Assembly (NCBI GenBank): GCA_900556455.1
Contig: USOV01000029.1
Location: 1-10,674, forward strand
Direction: 5' to 3'
Source: an uncultured Clostridium sp.
Lineage (GTDB): Bacteria; Bacillota; Clostridia; TANB77; CAG-508
DNA: 10,674 nt
Part shown: positions 1 through 5,563 of the stretch, one piece after another
Layout of the letters: every line of letters begins with the position of its first letter
Numbering within the stretch: position 1 is the stretch's first letter
Program-made: the position numbers and the translations under genes
Notes under the pieces: model-generated
Database searches by the model: none
What the model was told of the DNA's origin: nothing
What the model saw: the letters and a program-made list of their open reading frames with translations, nothing else

Positions 1-20
1 GCGCGGAGCAAGGCAGGAGC

Positions 21-51
21 TTGAAGAAATTTCATATTAAAATGCTATAAT
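21..51 (+). promoter_or_regulatory. Possible promoter of the TSUP permease gene
   Basis: A perfect TATAAT (46-51) is preceded by TGC, giving an extended -10. A weak -35 candidate, TTGAAG (21-26), lies 19 bp upstream. The start codon follows 57 bp later with a GGGAG ribosome site at 100-104. Bases 1-40 are richer in GC and could be the tail of a gene outside the window: two frames stay open into TAA at 38-40 or TAA at 48-50. No product can be recognised from that few residues. Confidence 0.35.
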
Positions 52-108
52 AATTCTTTGAAAATAGCTAATACAAATTACAATTTATAGAATTAAATAG
101 GGAGAATT

Positions 109-493
109 ATGTTAAAAATATTAACAGGCTTAATTTCAGGAATAGTAAGTGGAACAGGTATGGGTGGAGGAACCATACTAATATTAGTGCTGTCATTATT
201 TATGCGGAATAGATCAACATGTAGCACAAGCTACAAACTTAGTATTTTTTGTTCCAACATCAGTAACAGCAATAATAGTATCCATAAAAGAAAAATTAAT
301 TGACTGGAATATAGGAATGTGTGTTGCAATTTCAGGAATTGTTGGAGCAATTATAGGAGCAAAAATATCAGTAAAAATGAATGTTGAACTATTAAGAAAA
401 CTATTTGGATTATTTTTAGCGATCATAGCGATCTATGAAATATATTCTTTAATAAAAGAGTATAGATTTAATAAAAAAACAGATAATAAATAA
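109..493 (+). pseudogene. Half-size TauE/SafE (TSUP) permease, +1 frameshift at base 205
   Basis: Reading from ATG 109 gives a glycine-rich membrane start (SGIVSGTGMGGGTILIL) typical of the sulfite exporter TauE/SafE (TSUP) family of anion or organosulfonate permeases. The frame is lost after LFM at codon CGG (205-207). Dropping C205 restores GIDQHVAQATNLVFFVPTS and then two more hydrophobic segments, ending at TAA 491-493. The joined product is 127 residues, matching the half-size TSUP proteins common in Clostridia, where two halves are thought to pair. A partner gene may lie upstream of the window. The only in-frame CGG of the gene is exactly at the break, as in the permease at 6924-7758. 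It may therefore be a pseudogene, a sequence error, or a product of +1 frameshifting. The family call is secure; whether the gene is functional is open. The substrate is not visible. Confidence 0.7.
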
Positions 494-502
494 TGTTAAT
501 AC

Positions 503-531
503 AATGTAGAGGTTGCAGTCGCAGGTGACCC
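503..531 (+). repeat. Diverged GTAGGG-type intergenic repeat, copy 1
   Basis: It begins AATGTAGAGG and ends GGTGACCC, the same framing (AATGTAGRG, then a GC-rich core, then ACCC) as the elements at 1983, 5487 and 8304. The internal pairing is poor, so this may be a decayed copy. It sits between the TSUP gene and the small membrane protein. Confidence 0.3.
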
Positions 532-565
532 AAAGAAATGAAAATAGAATTTAGGAGGAATTAAT

Positions 566-691
566 ATGAAATTTGTAAAAGGAATGATTCTAGGTGGAGC
601 ATTAGGTGTTGGTGTAATGATGATGTATTCAGAGGGGATGCTAAGTAAGAAAAAAATGAAACAAATGGCAAAAAAAATGAATATTTTATAA
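566..691 (+). CDS. Small YtxH-like glycine-rich membrane protein (41 aa)
   Basis: A 41-codon frame starts at ATG 566 behind a strong AGGAGG (554-559, 6-nt spacing). The product begins MKFVKGMILGGALGVGVMMM and has one predicted membrane helix with a glycine-zipper pattern. A short basic, Met-rich tail follows (KKKMKQMAKKM). This resembles the N-terminal part of YtxH-domain proteins, small membrane-anchored proteins of Firmicutes with no settled biochemical role. It is shorter than typical YtxH proteins (about 100 residues). It lies 72 bp after the TSUP gene with no terminator seen between them, so the two may be co-transcribed. The strong ribosome site and coherent helix-plus-basic-tail architecture support a real gene. 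Confidence 0.6.
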   Translation: MKFVKGMILGGALGVGVMMMYSEGMLSKKKMKQMAKKMNIL

Positions 692-692
692 A

Positions 693-739
693 ATAAAAAA
701 AGTTCGCCAAATCTCGTGGGGGCGAGCCCCACATTTGGC
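693..739 (-). terminator. Rho-independent terminator of the HAD gene, possibly bidirectional
   Basis: GCCAAAT (706-712) pairs with ATTTGGC (733-739). GTGGGG (716-721) pairs with CCCCAC (727-732) around a GCGAG loop, with a 3-nt bulge at 713-715. On the minus strand the hairpin is followed by a T-rich tract (complement of 692-701), the standard layout for ending the HAD gene whose stop is at 770. On the plus strand the downstream tract is only loosely T-rich, so it may also weakly stop transcription from the small membrane protein gene. Confidence 0.75.
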
Positions 740-769
740 TACTGTTTGTTTTATTTTAGAAGATGAAAA

Positions 770-1624
770 TTAAAATTTAATAAATTTATAAATTGCTTCT
801 GCAAATCCGCCTTGTTCTACTGTTTTTTGTGTGGTGTAGTTTGCAACTTGCTTCAATTCAGAATAGGCATTGTTTACAGCAATTCCAACACCTGCATTTT
901 CTACCATATCTAAATCGTTTAGATTATCTCCAATTGCTAGAATTTCATCTTTTTTAATTTTTAAATAATTACCTAGAAATTCAAGTGCATTGCCTTTGCT
1001 AACATTTTTAGGAATAACATCTAAGTATTCATATTCTTTATCTATAATTTTATCTTTGAATTTCCCATATTTTTTTATATTTAAAACAGAAACATCCAAA
1101 GTACTTAAAATTCTTTCCTGAACTTTTTCTAAAGAAGTAGTAGAAGAAATAACTACTTTAGAAAAAGGAATTTCTTTTGCTGATATATATTCTAATAAAT
1201 CTGGAACAATTTTAAATTCTACTTTATTATTATAAATATTATTTTTTTGCAGTTTATAATTTCTTAAATCCAAATATAATAATTCTTCTGTTATAATTTG
1301 ATTTTTGCTATAAATATGAACATGTAAATTGTTCTCTTTAGCAATTCTTATGATGTTTACTACATTAGAAGGATCTAATAAACTTTGATAGATTTCTTCA
1401 CCAGTTTTTAAATCTACAATAGATGTACCATTTCCAAAAATACCATAAGATGCATGAAAAGAAGAACATAATCCTTTATATATAGAATATGTTTTTCCAG
1501 TACATATAACAAAAGGAATATTATGCTTATTAATATCTGAAATTGCCTTGAAATTGTCTTTATAAATATCGTTGTTTTTATCAATAATAGTGCCATCTAA
1601 ATCACTGGCAACTAACTTTACCAT
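770..1624 (-). CDS. Cof-type HAD-IIB family phosphatase (284 aa)
   Basis: Haloacid dehalogenase superfamily hydrolase of the Cof/YidA type, a soluble Mg-dependent phosphatase. These usually act on sugar phosphates or related small metabolites; the substrate cannot be read here. Motif I is DLDGT (D8 nucleophile, D10 acid/base), motif II is the T42 of ICTGK, motif III is K210 in SKGNAL, and motif IV is GDNLND (D233 and D237, Mg ligands). The region between T42 and K210 is the C2 cap typical of HAD-IIB. Length is normal (about 270-290). The start is set by GGAGG (complement of 1632-1636) seven bases upstream of ATG. The gene is monocistronic and transcribed against all its neighbours, with its own promoter at 1647-1675 and terminator at 693-739. 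Confidence 0.9.
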   Translation of the reverse strand: MVKLVASDLDGTIIDKNNDIYKDNFKAISDINKHNIPFVICTGKTYSIYKGLCSSFHASYGIFGNGTSIVDLKTGEEIYQSLLDPSNVVNIIRIAKENNLHVHIYSKNQIITEELLYLDLRNYKLQKNNIYNNKVEFKIVPDLLEYISAKEIPFSKVVISSTTSLEKVQERILSTLDVSVLNIKKYGKFKDKIIDKEYEYLDVIPKNVSKGNALEFLGNYLKIKKDEILAIGDNLNDLDMVENAGVGIAVNNAYSELKQVANYTTQKTVEQGGFAEAIYKFIKF

Positions 1625-1646
1625 AAAAAAACCTCCAACATGAAAT

Positions 1647-1675
1647 ATTATACCATGAATTTTCAGTTATGTAAA
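1647..1675 (-). promoter_or_regulatory. Promoter of the HAD phosphatase gene
   Basis: On the minus strand, TTTACA (complement of 1670-1675) is followed by a 17-bp spacer and a perfect TATAAT (complement of 1647-1652), preceded by TGG (extended -10). Transcription would start about 15-20 bp upstream of the ribosome site. This is a standard housekeeping-sigma promoter. Confidence 0.75.
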
Positions 1676-1685
1676 GTAAAAAATT

Positions 1686-1763
1686 GTCAATAGAGTCGGG
1701 CCTTTTTGACATTGAGTAATGGAAAGAAAATTAATTTAAAGTATAGAAAACTCTTGCAAATTT
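1686..1763 (+). repeat. Diverged direct repeat, copy A, upstream of the pilin-like cassette
   Basis: Bases 1703-1738 match 3317-3352 at 32 of 36 positions (TTGACATT, then AATGG, then AAGAAAATTAATTTA). Similarity extends upstream to 1686 (ungapped, about two thirds identical) and downstream, after a gap, to a shared CTTGCAAATT at 1753-1762. The two copies flank the sORF and pilin-like gene in the same orientation. Function is unknown. They could be a duplicated promoter-upstream region or the scars of an insertion. Confidence 0.6.
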
Positions 1764-1782
1764 AGAAATAATGTAATAAAAT
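1754..1782 (+). promoter_or_regulatory. Possible promoter of the leader/pilin-like transcript
   Basis: TTGCAA (1754-1759), a 17-bp spacer and TAAAAT (1777-1782) parallel the tig promoter at 3380-3407, which uses the same TTGCAA box at the end of repeat copy B. Transcription would begin near 1790, giving a leader of about 245 nt before the pilin-like start codon. Confidence 0.45.
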
Positions 1783-1817
1783 AAAAATGGTAAAAATAAA
1801 AACGAAGGAGGAAAAAT

Positions 1818-1952
1818 ATGTTGAAAGCTGTACCCCTTGATACTGTACACACACATACACACACAAGCATTTTTAAAAAACATATTTTTAAATTTAAAAG
1901 AAAAAATAAAGACCCGAGCTGTGGTCTTAGGGTGTTGTACCTAAGAATATAG
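1818..1952 (+). CDS. Possible leader ORF with (CA)n tract, 44 codons
   Basis: ATG 1818 follows AAGGAGG (1806-1812) at 5-nt spacing, one of the best ribosome sites in the window. The product starts MLKAVPLDTVHTHTHT, continues with a lysine/phenylalanine-rich stretch and ends RVLYLRI before TAG 1950-1952. His-Thr repeats come from an almost uninterrupted AC dinucleotide run at 1847-1865. No family is recognised. It overlaps two mutually exclusive hairpins (1909-1946) and lies 81 bp before the pilin-like gene. It could be a translated leader peptide, a slippage-prone phase switch, or a chance frame with a good ribosome site. Confidence 0.3.
   Translation: MLKAVPLDTVHTHTHTSIFKKHIFKFKRKNKDPSCGLRVLYLRI
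1847..1865 (+). repeat. AC dinucleotide microsatellite
   Basis: Nine AC units with one TA interruption at 1856-1857. Such tracts slip during replication. Inside the possible leader ORF a 2-bp change would shift its frame. Confidence 0.7.
1909..1946 (+). other. Mutually exclusive RNA hairpins in the pilin-like gene leader
   Basis: Hairpin 1: AAGACC (1909-1914) pairs with GGTCTT (1923-1928), 8-nt loop. Hairpin 2: TCTTAGG (1925-1931) pairs with CCTAAGA (1940-1946), 8-nt loop. The two share TCTT at 1925-1928, so only one can form fully at a time. Downstream, GGGGCTTTTT (1966-1975) is a weak terminator-like end. This is the geometry of an attenuator or of a structured leader RNA, but I recognise no known riboswitch class. 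Confidence 0.35.
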
Positions 1953-1982
1953 CATAGGGGCTTTTTGCATATAAAAAAATAA

Positions 1983-2014
1983 AATGTAGGGACCGCTGCC
2001 CACGGCAACCCGTG
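1983..2014 (+). repeat. GTAGGG-type intergenic repeat, copy 2
   Basis: AATGTAGGG, a core in which TGCC (1997-2000) pairs with GGCA (2004-2007), and a closing ACCCGTG. Outer GGG (1989-1991) can pair with CCC (2009-2011). It sits directly before the ribosome site (AAGGAGAG, 2018-2025) of the pilin-like gene, so it would form a hairpin in the mRNA leader. Confidence 0.45.
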
Positions 2015-2033
2015 AAAAAGGAGAGAATTTCAA

Positions 2034-3230
2034 ATGAAAAAATTAAAAACACAAAACGGAATCACACTAATAGCCTTAGTAATAACAATAATAGTAATGT
2101 TAATACTAGTAGCAGTAACAATAAGTATGGCAATAAATGGAGGGCTATTTGAAAAAGCAGGGAAAGCAACAGGAGATACAAAAAATGCAATGAATGCAGA
2201 ACAAGCTTTAGCAAGTGGACAAATAACAATAGACGGAAAAACATATGCATCAATAGATGATTACTTAGCAGGAAAAGAAGCAATGTTAACTTATAATGAA
2301 GCGACAAAAGAAAATGGCTTCTTAACAGTAAAAGCAAGATATGAAAGTGACGGAAAAACAGCAATAATACCAAAAGGATTCAAAATAATAGAAGATGCAG
2401 AAGGCAAAAAATCAATAGATGCAGGACTAGTAATTCAAGATAAAAAGGGGAATGAATTTGTATGGATACCAGTAACAAATGATTTGGGAAGTTCATATTC
2501 TTATCAGGGTAGCTCAAGCGAAGAGTATAGTGAACCAACAGAATTGACAGGTACATGGGACAAAAGTACTAATACACCTAAACCTAAATATGATAGCCAA
2601 GAAATATTAGATGAATTATATGGAACAGATAATCCTTATACATATTCAACAGATTTTAAATATGCAGAGGAATATGCAGAAATGGTAAGATGTGTAAATG
2701 CAAATCATGGATTTTATATAGGAAGATATGAAACAACAGTAGATGATGAAGGCAACATTGGTTCAAAATATAATACAACAGTATTAACAGCAGGAACAAC
2801 ACTATTTACAAAAGATTCAACAAATTATCCATATAGATGGTATGGACTATATTATACATCAAAAAATGCAAATGTAACAGGAAATGGAACAGATGTGCAA
2901 ACAGCAATGATATATGGAGTACTATGGGATAAAACAATGGATTTCATAAGAACACAAAAAGCAGCAGGAAAAACAACATTTGATGTAGATGTAGTGAATT
3001 TATCTAGGCATAATGTTTCAGCAAACTCTGGGCAAGCAAATTCTGGAGACGTAGCATTGAACATCTGGGACTTGGAAAGTAATGCAATGGAGTGGACACA
3101 GGAAGCCGACATTTCGGCATACCGCGTTTGTCGTGGCTTTTTCGGCTGCGCATCTAACCGCGTCAACACCGCCATCCCGACCTACGATGAAACAGGACTT
3201 TCATCTAGAATTGCACTTTATATAAAATAA
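2034..3230 (+). CDS. Prepilin-like protein with FGE/C-type-lectin-like domain, probable DGR target
   Basis: The 398-residue product opens with a type IV prepilin-like signal: a short basic leader (MKKLKTQNG), then a cleavable Gly and the helix ITLIALVITIIVMLILVAV. The usual Glu at +5 is replaced by Ala, as in many clostridial pseudopilin-like proteins. From about residue 130 it reads as a formylglycine-generating-enzyme/sulfatase-modifying (SUMF1) fold: GNEFVWIPV, GFYIGRYETT, MIYGVLWDKTMDFI and NIWDLESNAMEWTQE. This is a C-type-lectin-like scaffold, used here more likely for binding than catalysis. The last codons (3099-3187) change to about 58% GC with NNC-rich codons, the expected look of a DGR variable region, before the conserved ending ALYIK. 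Likely location: anchored at or displayed on the cell surface. The start is set by AAGGAGAG 8 nt upstream. A hairpin terminator follows. No reverse transcriptase or template repeat is in the window. Confidence 0.8.
   Translation: MKKLKTQNGITLIALVITIIVMLILVAVTISMAINGGLFEKAGKATGDTKNAMNAEQALASGQITIDGKTYASIDDYLAGKEAMLTYNEATKENGFLTVKARYESDGKTAIIPKGFKIIEDAEGKKSIDAGLVIQDKKGNEFVWIPVTNDLGSSYSYQGSSSEEYSEPTELTGTWDKSTNTPKPKYDSQEILDELYGTDNPYTYSTDFKYAEEYAEMVRCVNANHGFYIGRYETTVDDEGNIGSKYNTTVLTAGTTLFTKDSTNYPYRWYGLYYTSKNANVTGNGTDVQTAMIYGVLWDKTMDFIRTQKAAGKTTFDVDVVNLSRHNVSANSGQANSGDVALNIWDLESNAMEWTQEADISAYRVCRGFFGCASNRVNTAIPTYDETGLSSRIALYIK
3099..3187 (+). other. Probable DGR variable region (VR) at the 3' end of the pilin-like gene
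   Basis: I count 52 G/C in bases 3099-3188 (about 58%), against an AT-rich remainder. The change is abrupt on both sides. Codons here end mostly in C or T, while the rest of the gene prefers A. Two runs look like randomised AAY codons: TTT TTC GGC TGC (3138-3149) and GTC AAC ACC GCC ATC (3162-3176). In the second run each codon is NNC and differs only in the first two bases, which is what adenine-directed mutagenesis of AAC repeats produces. The position, in the C-terminal lectin-like fold just before the invariant end of the protein, is canonical for a VR. The template repeat is not visible, so the call is inferred from pattern. Confidence 0.65.
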
Positions 3231-3245
3231 CGCTTACTAGTGAAG

Positions 3246-3293
3246 TGAACCTAAATTGTTAGACAAAAAGCTTAACAAGGAGGGTTCATTTTT
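3246..3293 (+). terminator. Terminator after the pilin-like gene
   Basis: TGAACC (3246-3251) pairs with GGTTCA (3283-3288) and TTGTTA (3256-3261) pairs with TAACAA (3273-3278), making a two-part stem followed by TTTTT (3289-3293). A hairpin shortly after the VR is also a known feature of DGR targets, so it could have a second role. Its 3' arm contains an AAGGAGGG that looks like a ribosome site, but only a 9-codon frame follows (3294-3323). Confidence 0.6.
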
Positions 3294-3299
3294 ATGTGT

Positions 3300-3388
3300 G
3301 TTAATAAGGTACGATCATTTTGACATTAAGGAATGGTAAGAAAATTAATTTACAGATGAAAATTATTTGCTCAGAATACTTGCAAATT
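3300..3388 (+). repeat. Diverged direct repeat, copy B, between pilin-like gene and tig
   Basis: Partner of 1686-1763. The best-conserved block is 3317-3352. Relative to copy A it carries about 10 extra bases around 3360-3375, then rejoins at CTTGCAAATT (3379-3388). It ends at the -35 box of the tig promoter. Confidence 0.6.
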
Positions 3389-3407
3389 CTGAAAAGTATG
3401 ATATAAT
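3380..3407 (+). promoter_or_regulatory. Promoter of tig
   Basis: TTGCAA (3380-3385), 16-bp spacer, perfect TATAAT (3402-3407) preceded by TGA (extended -10). The leader is about 35 nt, with AAAGGA (3434-3439) as the ribosome site of tig. Confidence 0.75.
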
Positions 3408-3448
3408 ACTAAAGTTAAATTTATTAACTTATGAAAGGATTGAATTAA

Positions 3449-4732
3449 ATGAGCGTTAAAGTAGAAAAAACAGACAAAACAAATGAAGCAAAAATTGAAT
3501 TCACAGTTGAAGCAGCTAAATTTGAAGAAGCTATACAAACTGTATACAAAAAAAGTGCAAGATATTTTAAAATACCAGGATTTAGAAATGGAAAAGCACC
3601 ATTTAAAATGGTAGAAAAAATGTATGGAATACAAATATTTTATGAAGATGCTTTTAATGAAATAGCACCAAAAGTTTATGAAGAAGGAATAAAAGAATCT
3701 GGCTTAGAAGTTGTAAGCAAACCAGAAATTGATATTACTCAAATTGAAGCAGGAAAAGATTTAATATTTACAGCTGTTGTACAAACAAAACCAGAAGTAA
3801 CACTTGGAAAATATAAAGGTATAGAAATCAAAAAGCATGAGTATACTGTATCTGATGAAGATGTTGAACATGAATTAGGACATATGGCAGAAAAAAATGC
3901 AAGAATAGTTACAGTTGAAGACAGACCAGTAGAAAAAAATGATATAACAGTAATTGATTTCGAAGGCTTTGTAGATGGAAAAGCTTTTGAAGGTGGAAAA
4001 GCAGAAAACTATGAATTAACAATAGGAAGTAATTCATTTATTCCAGGATTTGAAGACCAAATTATAGGAATGAAAATAGATGAAGAAAAAGACATAAAAG
4101 TAAAATTCCCAGAAGAATACTTCTCTAAAGAATTAGCTGGAAAAGATGCAACATTCAAAATAAAATTACATGAAATAAAGAAAAAAGAAATGCCAGAAAT
4201 AAATGATGAATTAGCAAAAGACATTAGTGAATTTGACACAATTGATGAACTAAAAAAATCAATAAGAGAAAGCAAAGAAAAACAAAATGAAACACAAGCA
4301 AAATATGAGACAGAGGATGATGCAATTGAAGCTGTTTGCAAAAATGCAAAAGTAGAAATCCCATCTGGAATGATTGAAACAGAAATAGAAAACATGGAAA
4401 AAGACATGGAATCAAGACTTAGCTATCAAAGAATGAAATTAGACGATTATCTTCAAATAATGGGAAAGACAAGAGAACAATTTAAAGAAGAATATAAACC
4501 ACAGGCTGAAAAACAAGTAAAATCAAGATTAGTATTAGAAGCAATAGCAGATGATGCTAAAATAGAAGTAACAGAGGAAGAAATCCAAGCAAAAATAGAA
4601 GAAATGGCAAAAATGTACGGACAAAAAGAAGAAGAAGCAAAAAAGAATGAACATTTAAGAAATTATGTAAAAGAAAATTTAAAAACAGAAAAAACAATTG
4701 AATTTATAGTATCAAATGCAAAAATAAAATAA
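3449..4732 (+). CDS. tig: Trigger factor (ribosome-associated chaperone, peptidyl-prolyl isomerase)
   Basis: 427-residue trigger factor, which docks at the ribosomal exit tunnel and shields nascent chains. The N-terminal ribosome-binding domain (about 1-110) carries the signature GFRNGKAP at 44-51. The FKBP-type isomerase domain (about 150-245) includes DITVIDFEGFVDGKAFEGG and SFIPGFEDQIIGM. The rest is the charged helical C-terminal chaperone domain, ending near VSNAKIK. Length is normal (about 430). The start ATG 3449 has AAAGGA 9 nt upstream and an extended -10 promoter at 3380-3407. It heads a tig-clpP-clpX order, conserved in many bacteria. The gap to clpP (127 bp) has hairpins but no clear terminator, so read-through is plausible. 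Confidence 0.97.
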   Translation: MSVKVEKTDKTNEAKIEFTVEAAKFEEAIQTVYKKSARYFKIPGFRNGKAPFKMVEKMYGIQIFYEDAFNEIAPKVYEEGIKESGLEVVSKPEIDITQIEAGKDLIFTAVVQTKPEVTLGKYKGIEIKKHEYTVSDEDVEHELGHMAEKNARIVTVEDRPVEKNDITVIDFEGFVDGKAFEGGKAENYELTIGSNSFIPGFEDQIIGMKIDEEKDIKVKFPEEYFSKELAGKDATFKIKLHEIKKKEMPEINDELAKDISEFDTIDELKKSIRESKEKQNETQAKYETEDDAIEAVCKNAKVEIPSGMIETEIENMEKDMESRLSYQRMKLDDYLQIMGKTREQFKEEYKPQAEKQVKSRLVLEAIADDAKIEVTEEEIQAKIEEMAKMYGQKEEEAKKNEHLRNYVKENLKTEKTIEFIVSNAKIK

Positions 4733-4740
4733 AAACAATG

Positions 4741-4779
4741 GGGCTGGTCTTTCTAAAAATAACTTGAAAAAACCTGCCC
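4741..4779 (+). other. Long imperfect hairpin in the tig-clpP gap
   Basis: GGGC-T-GGT (4741-4748) pairs with ACC-T-GCCC (4772-4779) with one T-T mismatch, and TTTC with GAAA inside. No T-run follows on either strand, so it is a poor terminator. It may stabilise or process the mRNA between tig and clpP. Confidence 0.35.
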
Positions 4780-4810
4780 TAATTTAATATAAAAAAACAA
4801 TTATTGTAGC

Positions 4811-4827
4811 GGAGCGTAGTATGCTCC
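4811..4827 (+). other. Short hairpin upstream of clpP
   Basis: GGAGC (4811-4815) and GCTCC (4823-4827) enclose a 7-nt loop. It follows TTGTAGC and may be a distant relative of the GTAGGG-type repeats. It lies 33 bp before the clpP start, just upstream of the ribosome site AGGAGG (4847-4852). Confidence 0.3.
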
Positions 4828-4859
4828 ATAAAAATAAAATAATTTTAGGAGGTAGTAAT

Positions 4860-5459
4860 ATGGAAAAAGATAGTTTAGTACCATATGTACTTGAACAAAC
4901 AAGTAGAGGAGAAAGATCATATGATATATTCTCAAGATTATTAAAAGACAGAATAATATTTTTAAGTGAAGATGTAAATAGCACAACAGCAAGTTTAGTA
5001 ATAGCACAAATGTTATTCTTAGAATCAGAAGACCCAGATAAGGAAATATCATTTTATATTAACAGTCCAGGAGGATCTATAACAGACGGAATGGCAATAG
5101 TAGACACAATGAACTATATAAAATGCCCAGTAAGCACAATTTGTATAGGATTAGCTGCAAGCATGGGAGCAGTATTACTTGCTGCCGGAACAAAAGGAAA
5201 AAGAATGGCAACAGAAAACTCAGAAATAATGATACATCAACCATTAATATCTGGAGGACTTTCAGGTCAAGCAACAGAAATAAAAATACATGCAGACCAC
5301 ATGGTAAAAACTAGAGAAAAATTAAATAAATTTTTAAGTGAAAGAACAGGTCAAAGCTTAGAAAGAATAGAAGCAGATACAGAAAGAGACAACTTTATGA
5401 CAGCAAAGCAAGCTTTAGAATATGGATTAATAGATGAAATATTAGACAAAAGAAAATAA
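4860..5459 (+). CDS. clpP: ATP-dependent Clp protease proteolytic subunit ClpP
   Basis: 199-residue serine peptidase that forms the two-ring degradation chamber fed by ClpX or ClpC. The catalytic triad is S101 (in GLAASMGAVL), H126 (in IMIHQPL) and D177 (in DTERDNF). The oxyanion/strand motif is FYINSPGGS. Compared with E. coli and B. subtilis ClpP there is a two-residue insertion after HQPL (ISGGLSGQ), which moves the Asp by two. The start is ATG 4860 with AGGAGG at 4847-4852. An upstream in-frame ATG at 4821 lies inside a hairpin and lacks a ribosome site, so it was not used. It is followed at 105 bp by clpX, its unfoldase partner. Confidence 0.97.
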   Translation: MEKDSLVPYVLEQTSRGERSYDIFSRLLKDRIIFLSEDVNSTTASLVIAQMLFLESEDPDKEISFYINSPGGSITDGMAIVDTMNYIKCPVSTICIGLAASMGAVLLAAGTKGKRMATENSEIMIHQPLISGGLSGQATEIKIHADHMVKTREKLNKFLSERTGQSLERIEADTERDNFMTAKQALEYGLIDEILDKRK

Positions 5460-5486
5460 ATAACTGCAAGGGAATGACCTTATAAA

Positions 5487-5514
5487 ATGTAGGGGCAGGG
5501 TTTCACCCCTGCCC
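5487..5514 (+). repeat. GTAGGG-type intergenic hairpin repeat, copy 3
   Basis: AATGTAGG followed by a perfect stem: GGGCAGGG (5493-5500) with CCCTGCCC (5507-5514), loop TTTCAC. It lies between clpP and clpX without a T-run, so it is an mRNA hairpin rather than a terminator. This is the best-preserved member of the family in the window. Confidence 0.6.
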
Positions 5515-5563
5515 ATAATTGGTGTATTGGTCGAAACTGGTACATACAATGGGAGGAGAAAAA

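Noticed and set aside
1..108. CRISPR array, tRNA or origin at the left edge or in the other intergenic gaps
   Set aside because: No regularly spaced repeats, no cloverleaf with CCA-type ends, and no DnaA-box clusters were seen on either strand.
1911..1926. Minus-strand terminator reading of the GACC/GGTC hairpin with a T-rich tract
   Set aside because: Only a 4-6 bp stem, and no minus-strand gene ends there: the HAD gene starts further along at 1624.
2062..2373. Long minus-strand open frames opposite the pilin-like gene, tig, clpX and groEL, including a 290-codon one at 9403-10275
   Set aside because: Low-complexity Leu/Ser/Phe-rich shadows produced by A-rich codons on the coding strand. 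They have no ribosome sites, no recognisable domains, and overlap certain genes.
2034..3230. Functional formylglycine-generating enzyme or sulfatase modifier
   Set aside because: The fold is shared, but no sulfatase partner is near. The C-terminus carries a hypervariable-looking block, and the prepilin-like anchor fits a displayed binding protein better than a catalyst.
3294..3323. Mini-ORF (9 codons) behind AAGGAGGG after the pilin-like gene
   Set aside because: The apparent ribosome site is the 3' arm of the terminator hairpin and the product is too short to support as a gene.
4821..4859. Longer ClpP start at ATG 4821
   Set aside because: The ATG is inside a hairpin without a ribosome site. 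ATG 4860 has AGGAGG and the family N-terminus.
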